A stretch of DNA of 64,000 nt from M3007 sp965249785 (GTDB taxonomy: Bacteria; Bacteroidota; Bacteroidia; Chitinophagales; Saprospiraceae), in assembly GCA_965249785.1 (NCBI GenBank), contig CBDFMU010000007.1:62001-126000 (forward strand), given 5' to 3'. This document shows, in pieces, positions 26,747-35,350 of this stretch (positions are counted from its first letter, which is position 1; every line of letters begins with the position of its first letter). A program made the translations under genes and the position numbers. The notes under the pieces are model-generated. The model was given only the letters and a program-made list of their open reading frames with translations. It had not been told where the DNA came from and did no database searches.

Positions 26747-26781
26747 ACAAAGGTCGTGAGAGATTTAGGAGCAAATTAGGA
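26747..26781 (-). promoter_or_regulatory. Tandem 11-bp direct repeat plus TTTG box (copy C)
   Basis: On the minus strand TCCTAATTTG and CTCCTAAATCT precede CGACCTTTGT, the same box as in copy B, with the near repeat at the same distance from the box in both. It is 26 bp upstream of the tolC start at 26721. The arrangement suggests an activator or repressor site overlapping the promoter of the first RND operon. Confidence 0.5.
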
Positions 26782-26971
26782 TGTTAGAATATTGGAATCG
26801 CTAGTTTTGCCAGCTTCACAAAAACGCCACCGCAGAGTGGTTTTGAACAGAGGTCGAATGTAAATTATTCACTATCAATGCCTCAACCTCTCAACTTTTA
26901 CTATAATTTCTAAGCTTACTCTAAATGTTTTTATATTGACGCTTCTTTTCCTCCACAAAACACGCTGTAAT

Positions 26972-27228
26972 ATGAGAAGAAAATACCTCTTCCAACTAAT
27001 ATTGCTGTTGAGCAGCTATTTTGCGGTAGCGCAGACCTGGCAAAGGACTTATTGATTGGTGGGCGCGGAATGGAGATTTACGACTTACTTGGGCGACCAA
27101 TCATAGATGCCAGTCAAAGGGTAATGTTGCCAAAAGGAAAACAGTATTTGCGCATTGATGCAACCCACTGGCCGACTGGCCCCTATTGGTTGTGTCTGCA
27201 AAACTTGCTAATAAATTTCAGATGCTAA
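26972..27228 (+). pseudogene. Relic of a secreted protein with type IX sorting domain
   Basis: An ATG at 26972 starts MRRKYLFQLILLLSSYFAVA, a clear signal peptide, then stops at 27053-27055. In another frame, from about 27057 to the TAA ending at 27228, the sequence reads GGRGMEIYDLLGRPIIDASQ and ends ATHWPTGPYWLCLQN. This matches the type IX secretion C-terminal sorting domain pattern (IYDLLGR then WPTGPYWL). The two ends of a secreted gene thus remain, with the middle deleted and the frame lost. The rest of the 529-bp gap 26722-27250 holds copy C of the motif and nothing else recognised. Confidence 0.65.
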
Positions 27229-27250
27229 AAATAGTGAAAACACTCCGCCA

Positions 27251-28204
27251 ATGAGTCAGTTCTTCCTCCGTTCCGCCTGCGTTGTTTTATTACTTTCTTG
27301 TGGCCACTTTTCTATCAGTGCCCAACCTGATACGGTTAAGATCGGGGCGTTTATCAATGATATTTATGATATAAATCTGGAAGAAAAGAGCTTTTCTGCG
27401 CAGTTCTGGGTGTGGTTTAATTATAAAAAACACGACCTGAATCCCTTGGAAAGTCTGGAAATTCCCAATGCCAAATCGGTGGAAAACAGCCTGAGTTTTG
27501 TAGAAGATAAAGGAGGTCTAGTCTGGGCCAGCAAAAAAGTTACCGCCGTACTAAAAAAAGACTGGGATGTCCGAAAATTCCCCTTTGATGAGCAGCAAAT
27601 GAATATTGAACTGGAAGAAAGTAACCTGGATGCCAGCAAGATGGTGTATGTTGCTGATAAGGAAAACACCAAATTCGATACTACTTTCCACTTGAGCAAC
27701 TGGGTAATCGAGCGATTTGAGATGATTACTAAAACAAAGAAATACGACACGAATTATGGCGATCCAACTTTATCCGCAGATAGCGAATATCCTCATGCGT
27801 CTATTAATATTTATATCAAAAGAAAGAGTTGGGGGTTGTTCTTTTCGCTGTTCACCGGACTATACGTGGCTTTTTTTATTTCTTCCCTGGTATTTTTTAT
27901 TGATCCCATCGATGCTGACCCACGCTTCGGGCTATCGGTTGGGGCCTTGTTTGCCGCCGTCGGTAATAAGTATATTGTAGATTCCATTTTGCCGCAATCC
28001 ACGACCTTTACCCTGGTAGACAAACTGCATATTGTCACCTATGTATTTCTATTACTCTGTATTGTTTTATCAGTTATTTCGCTGCGAATGTGGAAAAACG
28101 GTCGCGAGGAAAAATCCCGGCGTTTTGACCGACGAGCTTACTTTTTTATTATGCCGTTGTATATTCTGATTAATGGGTGGCTGATCCATAAGGCAAATAT
28201 GTAA
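27251..28204 (+). CDS. Pentameric ligand-gated ion channel homologue (Cys-loop superfamily)
   Basis: A 317-residue protein with a 25-residue signal peptide, a beta-rich extracytoplasmic domain at about residues 26-190, and four transmembrane helices at about 193-216, 227-248, 256-278 and 297-313. The layout and the segments WDVRKFPFDEQQMNIELEE (the canonical loop region, lacking the two cysteines, as in bacterial members) and SVGALFAAVGNKYIVDSILP followed by TTFTLVDKLH (M2 helix and M2-M3 loop) match bacterial pLGICs such as GLIC and ELIC. It would form a pentameric ion channel in the inner membrane, opened by an unknown ligand. It is the only plus-strand gene in this stretch and lies between two RND operons, ending 8 bp from the convergent pump gene. 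Confidence 0.82.
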   Translation: MSQFFLRSACVVLLLSCGHFSISAQPDTVKIGAFINDIYDINLEEKSFSAQFWVWFNYKKHDLNPLESLEIPNAKSVENSLSFVEDKGGLVWASKKVTAVLKKDWDVRKFPFDEQQMNIELEESNLDASKMVYVADKENTKFDTTFHLSNWVIERFEMITKTKKYDTNYGDPTLSADSEYPHASINIYIKRKSWGLFFSLFTGLYVAFFISSLVFFIDPIDADPRFGLSVGALFAAVGNKYIVDSILPQSTTFTLVDKLHIVTYVFLLLCIVLSVISLRMWKNGREEKSRRFDRRAYFFIMPLYILINGWLIHKANM

Positions 28205-28212
28205 CCTGTTCT

Positions 28213-29730
28213 TTATTCCTTTTTTTCTATATCCAAACGCTTGATCTTTTTACCGTAGGATAATTTCGTGATCAGTACAAACAAAACAGGCACTACAAAT
28301 ATGGCCAGGGTAGTGGCCGCTAACATTCCTCCAAATACTGTCCAGCCAATCGTTTTACGGGACTCTGCGGCGGCACCAGTAGCAAAAGCCAAAGGCAATA
28401 CGCCCAATATAAAAGCCAGCGAAGTCATAATAATCGGACGCAAACGTAAATCCACCGCCTGTAAAGTAGCGTCCACGATGTCTATACCGCGATCTACTCT
28501 TTCTTTGGCAAATTCCACAATAAGAATGGCATTTTTAGCAGCCAATCCAATCAAAGTAATCAACCCAATTTGGGCATAGATATTATTGCTAATGTTGGGG
28601 AGAAACGTAAGGGCAAGAATGGAACCGAAAGCACCGATGGGCACCGCAAACAATACGGAAAAAGGAATAGACCAGCTCTCATACAATGCTGCCAGAAATA
28701 GAAACACAAAAATAATAGAAATGGCAAAAATCATGGTCGAACTACTGCCTGCCTGGACCTCTTCGCGGCTTAAACCGGAAAATTCATATCCATAACCATC
28801 CGGCAAGGTTTGGGCAGCGACTTCTTTCAGGGCTTCAATGGCCTGACCACTACTGAAGCCGGGTTTTGGTGAGCCGTTTATTTCAATAGACCGATAAATA
28901 TTATAGTGGGAAATCAAGGATGGGCTTTCAGTGACCTTCGTCGTGACGAGCGAACCAATGGGCACCATGCCTCCCCGACTATTACGAACATAGTATTTAT
29001 TCAGCTCACTAATTGAAGAACGATAAGTACTGTCTGCCTGTGCCACTACCCGAAAATTGCGACCATACAAGTTAAAATCATTTACATAACTGCTGCCCAA
29101 GAGGGTAGACATGGTACTATAGACATCAGCCACCGAAACGCCGAGTTTTTTAGCTTTTTCTTTATCTACATTTACCTGATAACTCGGGGTGCGAGCAGTG
29201 AAAAAAGTAAAGGCTCTGCCGATCTCCGGACGTTGATTCAAGGCACCCAGGAATTTTTTAGAGACTGCTTCAAATTGTTTAATGTCATCCGTACTAGTTG
29301 TTTGCTGCAATTCAAAAGTAAAACCGGAAGTGGCACCCAAGCCAGGAATAGCGGGCGGACCGATAACAAGTACCCTGGCTTCTTTTATATCGGCTGTATT
29401 TTTCTGGATCTGCTCCATGATATTTTTAGCTTGCAGCTCCTTACTTTTTCGGTCATCCCACGGCTCCAGCAATACAAATATAGTACCGGCATTTGATTTA
29501 TTGGAAAAGCTGATAATATTCAAGCCTGCCAGTCCACCTACTGTTTTAACCCCCGGAATTTTACTTACCCTTTCTTGTATTTCCAACAACATTTCTTTAC
29601 TGCGGGTAGTGGAGGCAGCTTCCTGCATTTCGTAGGTGACATACAATCGCCCTTCATCTTCTGATGGAATAAATCCCGAAGGTTTGTTTTTGAATAAAAA
29701 GAATAACCCAACAAATAAGCAGATCATCAT
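28213..29730 (-). CDS. Second RND pump, C-terminal part (frameshifted gene)
   Basis: A 505-residue piece covering the second half of an AcrB-like pump: the end of TM7, the second periplasmic loop (GRLYVTYEMQEAASTTRSKE, GFSSGQAIEALKEVAAQTLP then DGYGYEFSGLSREE), and TM8-12 (IGLAAKNAILIVEFAKE, RPIIMTSLAFILGVLPLAFA). The frame stays open upstream of the ATG at 29730 to about 30012, encoding VFVPVGFIPGIVG and further family sequence, so 29730 is not a true start. With 29946-30389 and 30346-31368 it forms one pump gene of about 1050 codons spanning 28213-31368, broken twice. It is the last gene of the second efflux operon. Confidence 0.88.
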   Translation of the reverse strand: MMICLFVGLFFLFKNKPSGFIPSEDEGRLYVTYEMQEAASTTRSKEMLLEIQERVSKIPGVKTVGGLAGLNIISFSNKSNAGTIFVLLEPWDDRKSKELQAKNIMEQIQKNTADIKEARVLVIGPPAIPGLGATSGFTFELQQTTSTDDIKQFEAVSKKFLGALNQRPEIGRAFTFFTARTPSYQVNVDKEKAKKLGVSVADVYSTMSTLLGSSYVNDFNLYGRNFRVVAQADSTYRSSISELNKYYVRNSRGGMVPIGSLVTTKVTESPSLISHYNIYRSIEINGSPKPGFSSGQAIEALKEVAAQTLPDGYGYEFSGLSREEVQAGSSSTMIFAISIIFVFLFLAALYESWSIPFSVLFAVPIGAFGSILALTFLPNISNNIYAQIGLITLIGLAAKNAILIVEFAKERVDRGIDIVDATLQAVDLRLRPIIMTSLAFILGVLPLAFATGAAAESRKTIGWTVFGGMLAATTLAIFVVPVLFVLITKLSYGKKIKRLDIEKKE

Positions 29731-29945
29731 GATTAAAACCGCAGGGGTGGCCCGTATCCATTTGCCAACGCCCCTGGTATAAGAACGGTTTAGTCTGTCG
29801 AACCCTTTATTGAACCAGGCAAAGAATTTTTCTAATATATTCTTTTTGTCATGCTCTCCTTTGGATGGCTTTAGTAAGATAGAACACAGGGCCGGAGTAA
29901 GTGATAAGGCTACGAATGCTGAAATAATTACCGAAACTGCAATAG

Positions 29946-30389
29946 TTATAGCAAATTGCTGATATAAACGTCCGACAATACCGGGAATAAAACCGACTGG
30001 TACAAATACGGTGCCAGTATCAAGGCAATTGCTATCACCGGACCGGAGATGTCCTCCATCGCTTTTCTAGTCGCTTCAGTTGGGGACAACTTTTCATGGT
30101 CAATATAATGTTGTACTGCTTCCACTACTACAATAGCATCATCCACTACAATACCGATGGCCAGCACGAAAGCAAAGAGCGTAAGAGTATTGATCGTAAA
30201 CCCAAATGGGATAAAGAAAATAAACGTCCCGATCAAGGAAACCGGAATAGCCAGTATAGGTATCAGGGTGGCCCGCCAGTTTTGTAAAAAAAGAAAAACG
30301 ACCATTACTACCAGTAGCAACGCGATGAATAAAGTCTTTAAGACTTCATTCATCGAGACTTTTACCACCGTTACTGTTTCCAGTGGCAT
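29946..30389 (-). CDS. Second RND pump, central fragment (TM2-TM6)
   Basis: A 147-residue fragment holding the transmembrane core of the first half of the pump, including IPVSLIGTFIFFIPFGFTIN and the proton-relay signature GIVVDDAIVVVEAVQHYID. The frame departs from the family after IAIALILA: the next bases encode TVFVPVGFIPG in the frame of the downstream piece, so one base is missing (or two added) near 30010-30015. The upstream boundary is explained by one extra base in the T-run at 30418-30424. The fragment is therefore not a free-standing gene. Confidence 0.85.
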   Translation of the reverse strand: MPLETVTVVKVSMNEVLKTLFIALLLVVMVVFLFLQNWRATLIPILAIPVSLIGTFIFFIPFGFTINTLTLFAFVLAIGIVVDDAIVVVEAVQHYIDHEKLSPTEATRKAMEDISGPVIAIALILAPYLYQSVLFPVLSDVYISNLL

Positions 30390-31368
30390 GACGTAATCTA
30401 TATCTTTTGGAAAGCTCTTTTTTTAATTCTGTCAGTGCATTATTAATACCTTCAAAAGTTGATAACGCATTGGCACCCGGTGCCTGATAGATCAGTACAA
30501 ATGCAGCGGGCTTACCATTTACAAATGCATTAGTTCCATAATCGAACTTTCCAAGTTCTACTCTGGCTACATCTTTTAAGTAAACAACTGTACCCGTAGC
30601 AGGCTCGGTACGCACAATGATATTTTCAAACTGCTCTTTGGTATTAATACGGCTGTTGGTGAGCACACTATATTCAAAAGCCTGGGCGGCAGGTTGCGGA
30701 TTACCCCCCACCGTTCCAGCAGCAACCTGTAAGTTTTGTTCCGTTAATGCTGCCAGTATATCGGTAGTGGCCATGCCCAGATTGGCAAGATTTTCTGGAT
30801 TCAACCAGATACGCATCCCAAATTCATCCGCGCGGGAGACAATATCACCCACGCCTTTTACGCGCTGCAAGGCATCTTTTACATAGAGGTTGGCATAGTT
30901 GCCAATGAAGGTTGGATCGTGCGTTCCATTGGGCGAATACAGCGCCAATGCCACCATAATACTCGGACTACGTTTGCGCACGGTAAGGCCCAATCGTTTT
31001 ACAGCATCTGGCAGACTTGGCTGGGCCACACTTACCCTGTTCTGTACTTCGATGGCGGCATTATTTACATCCGTACCAATCTCGAAATTTACATTGATGC
31101 CACTCTGTCCACTAGAACTACTATTGCTGGACATATAAGTCATGCCTGGCGCACCATTTACCTGGGTTTCTATGGCAGTAGTAGTAGTCTGTTCTACCGT
31201 TTCTGCGTCGGCACCAGTAAAGTTGCCAGAGATAGTAACCGTAGGCGGAGTAATATCAGGGTACTGCGCAATAGGCAGGTTAATCATAGCAATTAACCCA
31301 ACCAGCACAATGACGATGGATATGACGATGGCCGTTACGGGCCTTTTTATAAAAGTATCTGCAATCAT
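30346..31368 (-). CDS. Second RND pump, N-terminal part (frameshifted gene)
   Basis: A 340-residue piece with TM1 (residues 9-29, PVTAIVISIVIVLVGLIAMI) and the AcrB/HAE-1 first periplasmic region: YPDITPPTVTISGNFTGADA, TYMSSNSSSSGQSGINVNFE, GTDVNNAAIEVQNRVSVAQP. These motifs mark the AcrB-type (hydrophobe/amphiphile) branch, distinct from the pump at 21254-24316. After TELKK the frame should continue SFPKDIDYVMPLETV, which is found one frame over; removing one A from the 7-A run (30418-30424 on the plus strand) restores it. It follows the adaptor gene by 48 bp. Confidence 0.88.
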   Translation of the reverse strand: MIADTFIKRPVTAIVISIVIVLVGLIAMINLPIAQYPDITPPTVTISGNFTGADAETVEQTTTTAIETQVNGAPGMTYMSSNSSSSGQSGINVNFEIGTDVNNAAIEVQNRVSVAQPSLPDAVKRLGLTVRKRSPSIMVALALYSPNGTHDPTFIGNYANLYVKDALQRVKGVGDIVSRADEFGMRIWLNPENLANLGMATTDILAALTEQNLQVAAGTVGGNPQPAAQAFEYSVLTNSRINTKEQFENIIVRTEPATGTVVYLKDVARVELGKFDYGTNAFVNGKPAAFVLIYQAPGANALSTFEGINNALTELKKELSKRYRLRHATGNSNGGKSLDE

Positions 31369-31416
31369 TATTTGTTTGCTTTAAGCACTCCTGTCGGGGC
31401 TTTCAATCAATAGGGT

Positions 31417-32550
31417 TTATTGTTTTTTAGTGCTTGCGGCAGCTGGTGGTGCAGTATTTATTGCGGCTCCTTCCCGAAGATTCTGCACTCCTTGCACTAC
31501 CACTTTATCACTTTCCGCTAATCCATTTTTTACAATAATATCACTCCCTAATTGTTTGCCCAAAACTACTTTACGTTGTGACACCCGGCTACTGTCGTTC
31601 GGTACATACACAAAGAATTCGCCCAATTGCTCAATTACGGCTTTATAAGGAATCAGAATAGAATTTGCAGTATTATTACTCTTGACGCGCACCGTCCCAT
31701 TCATGCCAGCAATCAATAAATTTTTATTATTTGGAAAAATAAGTCTTGCTTTAATGGTGCCAGTCTGCGGATTAACAGACCTATCGAGCAAAGCGATCTT
31801 GCCGGGGTAAGGATAGACATCATTGCCGAAAGCGAGCGTGAAAGTGGAATCATTCGGCCTCGATTTTTCATTCAGCAGGGTAGTAAAGCGGTATATCTCC
31901 TTCTGATCAATATTAAAATCAACAGCCAGCTCCTTGTCAGACGAAACGGTATTGAGAATGGATTGCCCGGCGGTCACTGCTGTGCCGGTTTTCACGGCTG
32001 ATATACCAATCACGCCATCAAACGGGGCATAGAGTTTAGTATATCTTACATTGGTTTGCACCGCCTGAATATTTGCATTAGCCGCTGCCACTTGTTTTCT
32101 GGTTACTTCCAGTGCAGCATCTGCATTATCAACTAACTGTTTGGCAATAGCATCATTTTTATCGAGCTCATGGTAGCGGTTGGCATCTTTTTCTGCCCGA
32201 TTGAGATTAGCTTGCTGCACCTGTAAGTTAGCAACAGCCTGCTGGTAATTGGCGGCGTATAGCTGGTCGTCTATGGAATAAAGCAGCTGCCCTTTTCTTA
32301 CCCGGTCACCATCTTTAAAATGAACACCAGTAATAAAACCGCTTACCTGAGGCCGCAATTCTATCTGGTTCAATGCATTAACGGTGGCAGGATATTCATC
32401 ATAATAAACTGCTTTAACAAATTTTACCGGTTCCACGGTGACTTGTGTCGGTGGCGGGGCGGGCGGGGCAGCAGGTTTTTTTTCACTACAGGCCGATAGC
32501 AGTATAATTGCAGCAAATCCGACCAGGGTAATTATTTTTTTGGTAATCAT
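31417..32550 (-). CDS. RND efflux periplasmic adaptor subunit (AcrA/MexA-like)
   Basis: A 377-residue lipoprotein; its signal ends in the lipobox LLSAC followed by a Pro/Ala-rich linker. The lipoyl halves (LRPQVSGFITGVHFKDGDRV and TKLYAPFDGVIGISAVKTGT) flank an alpha-helical hairpin (about residues 105-165) of usual AcrA length, followed by the beta-barrel and membrane-proximal domains. This is the only gene of the second efflux operon without a frameshift, which argues that the operon was functional recently or that the other breaks are sequencing errors. It is 37 bp downstream of TolC. Confidence 0.9.
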   Translation of the reverse strand: MITKKIITLVGFAAIILLSACSEKKPAAPPAPPPTQVTVEPVKFVKAVYYDEYPATVNALNQIELRPQVSGFITGVHFKDGDRVRKGQLLYSIDDQLYAANYQQAVANLQVQQANLNRAEKDANRYHELDKNDAIAKQLVDNADAALEVTRKQVAAANANIQAVQTNVRYTKLYAPFDGVIGISAVKTGTAVTAGQSILNTVSSDKELAVDFNIDQKEIYRFTTLLNEKSRPNDSTFTLAFGNDVYPYPGKIALLDRSVNPQTGTIKARLIFPNNKNLLIAGMNGTVRVKSNNTANSILIPYKAVIEQLGEFFVYVPNDSSRVSQRKVVLGKQLGSDIIVKNGLAESDKVVVQGVQNLREGAAINTAPPAAASTKKQ

Positions 32551-32587
32551 AATTGTCAGTTAAAATGGATTCAGGTGGAACTTTCTA

Positions 32588-33271
32588 TTAATAAATGATC
32601 TGGCCCAAAGCCTTTTGTACATCAATTTTGCTGGCCAGCAACTGGTACACAGCATTATAATAATTGATCTCCGCTGTTCGCAAATCTGTTTCAGAGGTAA
32701 TTACTTCCAGGTAAGTCTTTATACCCGAACGGTATTGCAATTGGATAACATCATATACTTCCTTCGCCAGGCCCACATTTTCTTTAAGGCTCAAATAATT
32801 AGTCAGATTGCTTTTGTAAATGGCTAACGCCTGTTCATAAGCAGCACTCACTGCATTTTTGAAATAGATGATGTCCAGTTCATTGCTTTGCAATTCCAGT
32901 TCAGCTACTGAAATATTTGCCTTGCGCTTTCCGCCTTGAAAAATAGGAAAACCAAGGGTCAGGCCAGCATAGGAATTTGGATAGCTTTGGCCGTATAATT
33001 CACCAAATCTATTGTTTTGGAAATTCAGGTTGTACGCACCATTGGCCGATAAAGAAGGGAGGAAGCTCCATTTATTATAGGCCACATTGGCCGCTAATAA
33101 CCGTCTTTGTGTTTCGAGTTGCCGGTATTCTATCCGCGTTCTATAATCCGGTATTTGCAGCGTATCCAGCACTATTTCGTTTTCCATTTGCAGGCTGTCA
33201 TATACAATGTTCAGTTCTGCCTTTTCGGGATAATTCATCAAAGACTTGAGATTTGCTAATTTCGCAACCAA
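32588..33271 (-). CDS. TolC family channel, C-terminal part (frameshifted gene)
   Basis: A 227-residue piece with the second OEP repeat (YNKWSFLPSLSANGAYNLNF, YAGLTLGFPIFQGGKRKANI, YRSGIKTYLEVITSETDL). Its apparent start is a TTG at 33271. The frame remains open further upstream and encodes RQSNENLLVAKLANLKSLMN, continuing the first piece once one of the two G bases at 33293-33294 is removed. The complete gene would span 32588-33980, about 464 residues. Confidence 0.85.
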   Translation of the reverse strand: MVAKLANLKSLMNYPEKAELNIVYDSLQMENEIVLDTLQIPDYRTRIEYRQLETQRRLLAANVAYNKWSFLPSLSANGAYNLNFQNNRFGELYGQSYPNSYAGLTLGFPIFQGGKRKANISVAELELQSNELDIIYFKNAVSAAYEQALAIYKSNLTNYLSLKENVGLAKEVYDVIQLQYRSGIKTYLEVITSETDLRTAEINYYNAVYQLLASKIDVQKALGQIIY

Positions 33272-33281
33272 CAGGTTCTCA

Positions 33282-33980
33282 TTACTTTGTCTGGACGCTC
33301 TTAGTGTTATTGAGCGTAATAGTCGCTCTTTTATAATCTATCTTATCGACAATGCCGGCTTTATATTGATTAAAAGCATCTTTCAGACTCCGCTCAATCC
33401 GCGCAATATTGGACTCTGCTACTTTTATCTGTTGCACAGTAGATATTACATCATAGAATGCTTTGGATACATTCACCGCCAAATCTATTTTATCACTGCT
33501 GGTAGATTGCTGAGTCTGTAAAAACACATCTCCTCTGGTACGTTTTGCCAGCAATACATCCCGGTTAAATATGGTTTGTGTGGCGGTAAACTGGCCGACA
33601 GAAGTATTGTCGGAACCAAGTTTTACGACGTTCCCGCCAATCACCGTACTTTGGACCAGAAAATTATGCTGTAGGTTATAATTAAAATTCACTTGTGGGT
33701 ACCAGTCGGCTAGTCTACTTCTTATCTGGGCAGCAGTGATCTTTTCATCCAGCAGCGACTGTTGAATCACAGGTTGCCTTTGTATAGCATAATTAATAGC
33801 CTCAGGGAGCGTTACTGCCTGTAATATACTATCTGTCGAATAAGATTGTGCCGCCAATAGAGACGGAGATATAATAATTAAAGATGCAAAAAATAGTTTT
33901 GCCAGTTTTTCTTTTATGCAGGTATTCATGTAAATTGCTTTATGAATATTTGTTGCCATCGGTAGTAATCTGTTGTTCAT
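33282..33980 (-). CDS. TolC family channel, N-terminal part (frameshifted gene)
   Basis: A 232-residue piece with an N-terminal signal region (LAKLFFASLIIISPSLLAAQ; the true start is probably Met19 at 33926 or the first Met) and the first OEP repeat (AINYAIQRQPVIQQSLLDEK, ADWYPQVNFNYNLQHNF, AGIVDKIDYKRATITLNNTK). The frame ends in a premature stop two codons after the frameshift. It is the first gene of the second tripartite efflux operon. Confidence 0.85.
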   Translation of the reverse strand: MNNRLLPMATNIHKAIYMNTCIKEKLAKLFFASLIIISPSLLAAQSYSTDSILQAVTLPEAINYAIQRQPVIQQSLLDEKITAAQIRSRLADWYPQVNFNYNLQHNFLVQSTVIGGNVVKLGSDNTSVGQFTATQTIFNRDVLLAKRTRGDVFLQTQQSTSSDKIDLAVNVSKAFYDVISTVQQIKVAESNIARIERSLKDAFNQYKAGIVDKIDYKRATITLNNTKSVQTK

Positions 33981-34345
33981 TTTTAAGCATTTTCCACCCC
34001 AAGCAATTCAGACTGTTTCGTTTTTTGCAAAATATACATACTGGTTAGACACAAAGCCTAAACCTTTTGCAAGCGGTCGAAAATGGTTTAATTTTTTGTA
34101 GATACGTCTGCTTTTTGGAGAATGCAGATGGAAAAGCGTATCGCGCTATGGACAATACAAAAATGGCAACAGCGTGTTGCGAATATACATGAACTGGATA
34201 GAGGAAAAAAGGTTGAAGCAGGGCCACCTTTTTTTTGGAGAACGTTCGGAAAAGCATGGCCTCCCTGGAAATTAGGCGTTGAAAATCAACTGTTTATTGC
34301 AGGCGTATCACCTTAAAAATGGTGCCTACTCCTTAGAAAAAAATC
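33981..34345. other. Gap without recognised gene
   Basis: This 365-bp stretch separates the radical SAM gene (ending at 34346) from the second TolC gene. Short frames exist on both strands but none has a recognisable domain, signal peptide or convincing start. It should contain the promoter of the second efflux operon at its left edge, although no good TTTG/TAnnTTTG pair was found. Confidence 0.5.
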
Positions 34346-35296
34346 CTAACCCAATGTTTTTTCAGCCAGTTGAAACCTGGATGTCATTGTCTCCATATCA
34401 AAATAATCGCGAAAAAACTCGTCGCACCAAAGGCAGATATTTTGTAAATCCTGGTTGCGCGCTTCGGCGAATTCTCTGGAAATGCCCACGCTTTCACCCA
34501 TGCTCAATGGATCTCCTTCATTGATTTTTTGAAAAACGGGCGATTGCGCCACCCGCGCGAGTACATTGGCTACTTTGTCTTTGCGCGCATCACCCATCGC
34601 TTTATAAGTGCCTGGGCAACAAGGATTTATTCTCCAAAGCTGGATCGAAATCTCCTGTGGAATGCCTGCTGCGCCACTCAAAAATCCAATGCCGCCCGAC
34701 AGTACCTTGCAGAAATTGTGGTTCGGGTCGCGCAGCCAGATGTCCTTTTCCACCGCCCGGCCCCGCGCCCAATTGCCGCCCAGCCACATATCTTCGGTAG
34801 CACCCCAATAGCCCCAGGAAAGTGGATGTTTTTGCATCAAGTAAGTGTCCTTTTCGATCAGCGGATCGTGGTCGTCGCCATTTACGCCGCGTGATGCAAA
34901 CAAATCAGCCAGGATCATCAGGCGGTCGCCGGCGTGTTTGTGGTAGCGATCAATGCTGGCTATATCGAAACGACTCACGCCTTTGGCAATCAGATTGTCC
35001 AGTATCTCACCGTTCAGCAGGTCGCCATTGGTTTGCAACATGATTTGGGTGCGGCCCTGATAACGTTCGTGCAGCCGATCCAGAATAGCGTAAAGTAGTT
35101 TTTTATCTGCCAAAGGTTCCCCGCCGGAAAGTATTAACCGATCAATGCTATCAGGCAGATTAGCAATGATTTGCATACATTCTTCCTGACTGATCCGGGC
35201 ACCTTGCGGACCGCTCATGTTGTAGCAGTGATCGCATTTATCATTGCACAATTGGGTAAATACCCAGTATAAAGATTCGCAGTGGTTAAAATTCAC
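34346..35296 (-). CDS. Radical SAM protein with C-terminal cysteine cluster
   Basis: A 316-residue radical SAM enzyme with the canonical CxxxCxxC cluster at residues 17, 21 and 24 (CNDKCDHC), the GGEP motif (LILSGGEPLADKK) and a downstream QTNGD strand. The C-terminal third carries extra cysteines (NHNFCKVL, INPCCPGTY, NICLWCDEFF), which may bind an auxiliary Fe-S cluster as in SPASM/twitch proteins. No peptide-precursor gene is seen next to it. It is the last gene after the YnjBCD-like ABC transporter, 54 bp from the ATPase, so it may modify or use the imported compound. The reaction is unknown. Confidence 0.85.
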   Translation of the reverse strand: MNFNHCESLYWVFTQLCNDKCDHCYNMSGPQGARISQEECMQIIANLPDSIDRLILSGGEPLADKKLLYAILDRLHERYQGRTQIMLQTNGDLLNGEILDNLIAKGVSRFDIASIDRYHKHAGDRLMILADLFASRGVNGDDHDPLIEKDTYLMQKHPLSWGYWGATEDMWLGGNWARGRAVEKDIWLRDPNHNFCKVLSGGIGFLSGAAGIPQEISIQLWRINPCCPGTYKAMGDARKDKVANVLARVAQSPVFQKINEGDPLSMGESVGISREFAEARNQDLQNICLWCDEFFRDYFDMETMTSRFQLAEKTLG

Positions 35297-35350
35297 ATTT
35301 AATAGTTATGAGTTATGAGTTATGAGTTATACCTCACAACTTATAACTGA

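Noticed and set aside
30005..30425. Programmed ribosomal frameshifting in the RND pump
   Set aside because: Two shifts of opposite sign in a housekeeping-type pump, with no stimulatory structure or family precedent, fit indels better.
34346..35296. Radical SAM protein as a peptide-modifying (RiPP) maturase
   Set aside because: No short precursor-like gene was found next to it, and the neighbours are transport genes; the possibility is kept only as an alternative.
35311..35330. A functional tandem repeat (agttatg units) upstream of the radical SAM gene
   Set aside because: Only about three short units are present in an AT-rich gap, and similar tracts occur near 51.95 kb, so it looks like simple-sequence noise.
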